NCBI GenBank assembly: GCA_029059925.1
Contig: JAIDVA010000194.1
Coordinates: 1 to 9,757, forward strand
Reading direction: 5' to 3'
Origin: Eubacterium sp.
GTDB lineage: Bacteria > Bacillota > Clostridia > Oscillospirales > Acutalibacteraceae
DNA: 9,757 bases
Position 1 is the first letter of the stretch, and every line of letters starts with the position of its first letter. The notes under the pieces were generated by a model. It ran no database searches, had not been told where the DNA came from, and saw nothing but the letters and a program-made list of their open reading frames with translations. Made by a program: the position numbers and the translations under genes. Of this stretch, positions 6,162-9,757 are shown one piece after another.

Positions 6162-7968
6162 CATTATAATTTTTTATCCACACATATATCTGATAAATAT
6201 ATGCAAGCACCTGTGGTGTCTGCATCAGCTGACCATACCACGGTTCTGTCATGGAATCAGGATTTTTCATAAGCTTTTCAACTGCATCTATATTCAGCAT
6301 ATCCGCAAGCGGACAGCTTTTATCATCAAGTGCCTGCTGCGCCAGTCTGCATACACAATCAAAATAAACAGGATTATGGGTTTTGGGATAAGGGCTTTTC
6401 TTTCGCCAAACAATATCATAAGGCAAGTCATTTTCAAAAGCCTTGCGTAATATACCCTTTTCCCTGCCGTCAAGTGCCTTAATTTCCCACGGCATATTGT
6501 AGGCATATTCCACCAGACGATAATCACAAAACGGCACACGCACTTCGAGTGAGGATTCCATACTCATAACATCCTTGCGTGCAAGCAAGGTCTGCATAAA
6601 CCAATTGAGATTCAAAACAAACATTTCTCTCATACGCTTTTCAAGCACGCTGTCACTGTCAAGATAAGAGGTCAAAGCAACAGTCTGACTATAGGCACTC
6701 TGCAAATAATCCTCGCCGTCTTTAAGAAAATCGGGTTTAAGAATATTACGTCTTGCGGCAGTTGACCTTGCCCAAGGGAAGCATTCTTCAAACAGAATCT
6801 CTTTTCTGTGATACCAAGGATAACCGCCGAAAATTTCATCTGCACACTCACCGGAAAGGCAAACAGTAAAATTCTTTTTCACCTCTTCGCAGAACAAAAG
6901 AAGTGACGAATCGACATCTGCAAAGCCGGGAACACATCTTGCAACTGCCGCCTTTTCAAGTGCAGAGGCAACGTCGCTGTTATCGAGAACAATATTGTGA
7001 TGCTGTGAGCCGATTGCCCTTGACATCAAATCTATATAATCAGAGTCCTTATTAGGCTGGAACAGGCTCTTTTTAAAATACTTATCGTTATCAGTATAAT
7101 CCACCGAATAGGTATTGAGCACATTTCCGTTTTTCTTATGATAATCTGACGCAACCTTTGAAATGATTGATGAATCGAGACCTCCGCTTAAAAAGGTTGC
7201 AAGCGGTACATCAGAGACAAGCTGTCTTTCAATAGAATCTTTAACAAGGCTGTAGGTATGCTCAATTGCCTCGCTTACAGTCTCGTGATTCTCTTTCGCC
7301 TCTAATTTCCAATACAGATGAATACGGATTTCTCCATTTTTATAGGTAAGATAATGCGCAGGCGGAAGCTCTGAAATATCCTTGAATATCGCCTTGCCTA
7401 TTGTTTTGGCAGGACCGAGCATAAATATTTCATTCAGTCCCTCCTCATTTACTATCGGCTTAATCTGCGGTATGCACAGCAGACTGCTTATTCGGCTTGC
7501 AAAGGCAAACAAGTCACCAACCTTTGCATAAAAGCAGGGCTTAACACCGATTCTGTCACGTGCCATAAACAGAGTATTATCCTTTTCATTATATACAGCA
7601 TATGCAAAAATGCCGTTTAACTTTTTAACACTTTCCTCCTGCCATTTGTCATAAGCCTTGAGCACAACCTCAGTATCGCAATGGCTGTCAAATTCATAGC
7701 CGTACGAGATAAGCTCATCCCTTACCTCATCCGTATTATAAAGCTCACCATTGTATACTATTATATATTTGCCAAAACGCATCGGCTGACTTCCCTTTTC
7801 AGGGTCAATAACGGAAAGTCTGCGGTGAATCAGTGCCGTTGTCGGTGTAACATATTCACCCTTGGCATCAGGACCGCGCATTTTTAAGGTTTTGCTGATA
7901 TTCTCTATCAACGTTTTTTCATTTCTTAAATCTATGGACGAAGTTAAAATTCCTGCGATTCCGCACAT
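6145..7968 (-). CDS. asnB: Asparagine synthase (glutamine-hydrolysing), AsnB type
   Basis: A 607-residue class II glutamine amidotransferase joined to an ATP-pyrophosphatase synthetase domain. It makes asparagine from aspartate, ATP and glutamine in the cytosol. Cys2 is the N-terminal nucleophile after removal of Met1. RGPD (31-34), HRRLSVID (48-55), YNGELYN (72-78, N74 and G75) and CDTE (97-100, D98) form the glutaminase site; the usual SDTE serine is a cysteine here. The synthetase half has PLATFLSGGLDSS (255-267), the PP-loop that binds ATP, and CLSGECADEIFGGYPWY (370-386). MSMESSLEVRVPFCDY near the C-terminus is also typical. The ribosome binding site AGGTGA lies 4 bases before the ATG. 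Length and motifs suit free asparagine synthesis; amidation of another carboxylate, as in some AsnB-like enzymes of natural-product or cell-wall pathways, cannot be excluded but nothing nearby supports it. Confidence 0.93.
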   Translation of the reverse strand: MCGIAGILTSSIDLRNEKTLIENISKTLKMRGPDAKGEYVTPTTALIHRRLSVIDPEKGSQPMRFGKYIIVYNGELYNTDEVRDELISYGYEFDSHCDTEVVLKAYDKWQEESVKKLNGIFAYAVYNEKDNTLFMARDRIGVKPCFYAKVGDLFAFASRISSLLCIPQIKPIVNEEGLNEIFMLGPAKTIGKAIFKDISELPPAHYLTYKNGEIRIHLYWKLEAKENHETVSEAIEHTYSLVKDSIERQLVSDVPLATFLSGGLDSSIISKVASDYHKKNGNVLNTYSVDYTDNDKYFKKSLFQPNKDSDYIDLMSRAIGSQHHNIVLDNSDVASALEKAAVARCVPGFADVDSSLLLFCEEVKKNFTVCLSGECADEIFGGYPWYHRKEILFEECFPWARSTAARRNILKPDFLKDGEDYLQSAYSQTVALTSYLDSDSVLEKRMREMFVLNLNWFMQTLLARKDVMSMESSLEVRVPFCDYRLVEYAYNMPWEIKALDGREKGILRKAFENDLPYDIVWRKKSPYPKTHNPVYFDCVCRLAQQALDDKSCPLADMLNIDAVEKLMKNPDSMTEPWYGQLMQTPQVLAYIYQIYVWIKNYNVEFEL

Positions 7969-7985
7969 AAAATCACCTCATACAC

Positions 7986-8015
7986 ATTATATGCGCATTA
8001 TTATAATCTTGTCAT
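7986..8015 (-). promoter_or_regulatory. Promoter of asnB
   Basis: On the minus strand ATGACA (8015-8010), an 18-base spacer and TATAAT (7991-7986) precede the asnB start at 7968. The leader would be only about 12 bases, just enough for the ribosome binding site, so no riboswitch or attenuator fits here. Confidence 0.55.
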
Positions 8016-8055
8016 TAAAAGAACAATTTCAACCGCATATTTTGCCTTAAAACAG

Positions 8056-8125
8056 TCAATGTTAAGTTCAGTTGACAAATTTCAAGTGCAAATTGCTGGA
8101 TTGTTAACCGCTTTTATGCTATATT
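8056..8125 (+). promoter_or_regulatory. Promoter region of the XRE/DUF4097 operon with a possible operator
   Basis: An extended -10, TGC-TATATT (8117-8125), lies 17 bases after a poor -35 (TGGATT, 8097-8102) and 17 bases before the ATG at 8143. Upstream is a consensus-like TTGACA (8072-8077) without a well-spaced -10. It forms a short inverted repeat, GTCAA-(12)-TTGAC (about 8055-8076), that could be an operator for the regulator. Both ideas are tentative. Confidence 0.3.
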
Positions 8126-8142
8126 TTTAGTGAGGTGATAAG

Positions 8143-8862
8143 ATGACACTTGGTCAAAGATTATATGAAATGAGAAGATCAAAGGGACTGTCTCAGGAAC
8201 AGGTTGCCGAGGTGCTCGGTGTAACAAGACAGACAATATCAAAATGGGAAACAGATCAGACAACACCTGATTTTGACAAAATACTGCCGTTATGCGAATT
8301 ATACAATCTGACTACCGACGAGCTTTTAAAAGGTGAAGCCAGGCAGGAGAGCACAGAGAATTACAGCAATGAATATAAAAATGAAAATACAAATACCTAT
8401 TATAACGAACAGAACAGATATGATATTCCGACTGATAATGAACCTACTGCTGAGGAAAAGGCAATATATGAAAAAGGCAGGAGAAAATCAGCACTCATAA
8501 TGGCTGTATCTATCTGTCTTTACATTTTATCTGTCATACCATTTTTTATTTTCAGTAATGAAAAAATCATGCTGCCGGCATTTTTCACTATCATTGCTGT
8601 GGCAACAATGATGATTGTTTTTGCAGCACTCTCAAAACCCAAAGCAATCAAAAGAACTGAAAAGCAGACAAAAGAGGATAAATTATATAAACAGATTACA
8701 AGCATTCTTTCAGGCATAATATTAATCATATATATGCTTATAAGCTTTGCTACCGGTATGTGGAACATCACATGGCTTATATGGGTGATTTACGCAATCA
8801 TCTGCCAGATTATCAAATTAGTATTTATGCTCAAAGGAAGTGAAATTAATGACGAAGAATAA
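8143..8862 (+). CDS. XRE-family transcriptional regulator with a four-helix membrane domain
   Basis: The 239-residue protein has an N-terminal XRE helix-turn-helix: LGQRLYEMRRSKGLSQEQVAEVLGVTRQTISKWETDQTTPDFDKILPLCELYNLTTDELL (residues 3 to 62, with the recognition helix near 27-36). A polar Asn/Glu-rich linker (66-112) leads to four likely membrane helices at about 116-137, 143-163, 185-206 and 208-229. Such proteins hold their DNA-binding domain at the membrane and may sense envelope state directly. GAGGTGA lies 4 bases before the ATG. The next gene starts inside its 3' end in another frame (14-base overlap), so the two are translationally coupled. It is transcribed away from asnB and may control its own promoter. 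The ligand or signal is unknown. Confidence 0.85.
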   Translation: MTLGQRLYEMRRSKGLSQEQVAEVLGVTRQTISKWETDQTTPDFDKILPLCELYNLTTDELLKGEARQESTENYSNEYKNENTNTYYNEQNRYDIPTDNEPTAEEKAIYEKGRRKSALIMAVSICLYILSVIPFFIFSNEKIMLPAFFTIIAVATMMIVFAALSKPKAIKRTEKQTKEDKLYKQITSILSGIILIIYMLISFATGMWNITWLIWVIYAIICQIIKLVFMLKGSEINDEE

Positions 8863-9607
8863 CAAAGGCTTAATCATCACTGTTATCGCACTGCTTAGTA
8901 TAATAGTATTGCTTTTAACAGGATTTATGGGATATGTAATTTTTACAAACGGCTCACATCTCGGCTTTTTTGACTGGAACAGAGAGTCAAAGGTAATATA
9001 TGACGAAAGTTTTGACAGTACTGATATTTCAAAAATGGTAATTACATCCGAACTTGGCGACATTGACATTAAGCAAAGCAATGATGACAAAATACGCGTT
9101 ATTGCAAACGGATATGATGAAAAGCTCTTCAAGCTCACAAATGAGGGAAATACTATTACCGTTAACAGCACAACAAGCTATCATAAAACAAAGGTATTCA
9201 ATCCATTTGGCAATTATGGAAATATAGGAATTGATATTGATATTTACTTACCCTCAGGCTGTCTTGAAACGCTTGATATAAGCTCTGATCTTGGCGATGT
9301 TGATATTGAGTCGTCATTGGATATTGATTTGACAGTAAACTGCGATATGGGCAATATAACAGCAGAGAATCTGAGCGGAAAATTCGCTTTACACACAGAT
9401 ATGGGTGATATCGAAATTGAGCGGATCAACATAACTGCTGATTCATCCGCTACAAGTGATATGGGCGACATTGAAATTGAGCATACCAATGATATTAAAA
9501 TCAATTATTCAACCTCTATGGGTGAATGTGATGTAAAAGATAAGAATTCATCCTCAGATATTATACTCACAGCGAAAACAAGCATGGGTGATGTGGAAAT
9601 CGGATAA
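8849..9607 (+). CDS. Membrane-anchored DUF4097-type beta-repeat protein (LiaG-like)
   Basis: A 252-residue protein with one N-terminal membrane helix (about residues 8-32) and an outward domain of repeated short strands. The unit (D/E/S)-(L/M)-G-(D/N/E)-(I/V)-(D/E)-(I/V) occurs seven times (ELGDIDI, DLGDVDI, DMGNITA, DMGDIEI twice, SMGECDV, SMGDVEI); the last six are 18-22 residues apart, as in the ladder-like DUF4097 fold of LiaG and related proteins from envelope-stress operons. The ATG at 8849 is preferred over an in-frame GTG at 8840, because AAAGGAAG (8833-8840) is well placed for 8849. It overlaps the XRE gene by 14 bases, so it is probably its partner: a surface sensor or envelope factor. 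Many clostridia have an XRE or PadR regulator next to a DUF4097 gene. The biochemical role is not known. Confidence 0.8.
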   Translation: MTKNNKGLIITVIALLSIIVLLLTGFMGYVIFTNGSHLGFFDWNRESKVIYDESFDSTDISKMVITSELGDIDIKQSNDDKIRVIANGYDEKLFKLTNEGNTITVNSTTSYHKTKVFNPFGNYGNIGIDIDIYLPSGCLETLDISSDLGDVDIESSLDIDLTVNCDMGNITAENLSGKFALHTDMGDIEIERINITADSSATSDMGDIEIEHTNDIKINYSTSMGECDVKDKNSSSDIILTAKTSMGDVEIG

Positions 9608-9680
9608 ATATTATTTTTATCAAATAAGCGTTAACCAATTATAGTTTTATTTCACAATAAAAAGCGGTGAAAAGGTAAAT

Positions 9681-9757
9681 TGAACAAGTCCGTAAAAAGT
9701 AGACAATAGAAAAAACAGACCCCCTATGGTAGAATAGAAAAGACTACCATAGGGGGG
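9681..9757 (+). mobile_element. Possible left end of an insertion sequence (IS3-like), cut by window edge
   Basis: From 9681 the sequence reads TGAACAAGTCC followed by an A-rich run and GTAGACAA. This resembles the TG...CC...GGACA pattern of IS3-family terminal repeats. A perfect hairpin follows (9720-9756), as often found before orfA, where it blocks outside transcription. No transposase is inside the window, so this rests on pattern alone. Confidence 0.25.
9720..9756. terminator. Perfect 13-bp hairpin at the window edge
   Basis: CCCCCTATGGTAG (9720-9732) and CTACCATAGGGGG (9744-9756) form an unbroken 13-bp stem with an 11-base A-rich loop. Its G-run end coincides with the window edge, so a T-run cannot be checked. 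It could end the XRE/DUF4097 transcript or belong to an insertion sequence. Confidence 0.6.

Larger units (their letters stand above)
9608..9757. other. AT-rich right-edge region after the XRE/DUF4097 operon
   Basis: No coding frame is convincing. It holds a weak AT-only palindrome, TTTTATT-tcac-AATAAAA (9645-9662), a possible insertion-sequence tip from 9681 and a perfect hairpin at the last bases. No strong terminator follows the DUF4097 stop unless the edge hairpin serves as one. Confidence 0.4.

Noticed and set aside
7981..8142. Amino-acid riboswitch or T-box before asnB
   Set aside because: The predicted asnB leader is only about 12 bases and no specifier or antiterminator structure is visible.

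Overview
The window looks like chromosomal DNA of a low-GC Gram-positive anaerobe, most likely a clostridial relative of Ruminococcus/Oscillospiraceae. This is inferred from the AT-rich intergenic DNA, strong AGGAGG-type ribosome binding sites, sigma-A style promoters, a SecA with a C-terminal SEC-C zinc motif, a lipobox lipoprotein, and an XRE-membrane/DUF4097 gene pair. No replicon, phage or plasmid gene is visible.

Layout, left to right. (1) Bases 1-315, minus: the first 105 residues of an undecaprenyl-phosphate sugar phosphotransferase, cut by the window edge. A divergent promoter region (about 373-466) separates it from (2) a small lipoprotein (546-1145, plus). (3) secA (1250-3993, plus) is full length but its frame is broken by one missing base near 2219. 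(4) Bases 3994-4442 would be called intergenic, but they hold what I read as a complete, compact type I toxin-antitoxin-like locus: a 23-residue hydrophobic peptide on the minus strand (4166-4237) and a convergent antisense RNA on the plus strand (about 4085-4176), each with its own good promoter, meeting at a shared bidirectional terminator. (5) Three minus-strand genes follow: asparagine synthetase AsnB (7968-6145), a TM1586-type nitroreductase (6080-5316) and a membrane-anchored glycerophosphodiester phosphodiesterase (5300-4443). The last two are only 15 bases apart and probably share a promoter. (6) Divergent from asnB, an XRE regulator with four membrane helices (8143-8862) overlaps a DUF4097 cell-surface protein (8849-9607), a likely autoregulated envelope-response pair. 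(7) The right edge carries a perfect 13-bp hairpin and a possible insertion-sequence end.

The most interesting part is 4050-4368. The toxin mRNA would have a 5'-terminal hairpin, two mutually exclusive hairpins of which one hides the ribosome binding site, and a 5'-GGCGGTT/3'-AACCGCC long-range pairing. The stop codon and the two preceding lysine codons are built into the terminator stem. The 5' parts of the two opposing RNAs are near-identical copies, forming an inverted repeat that brackets the locus. All of this was read by eye; folding, conservation and expression were not tested.
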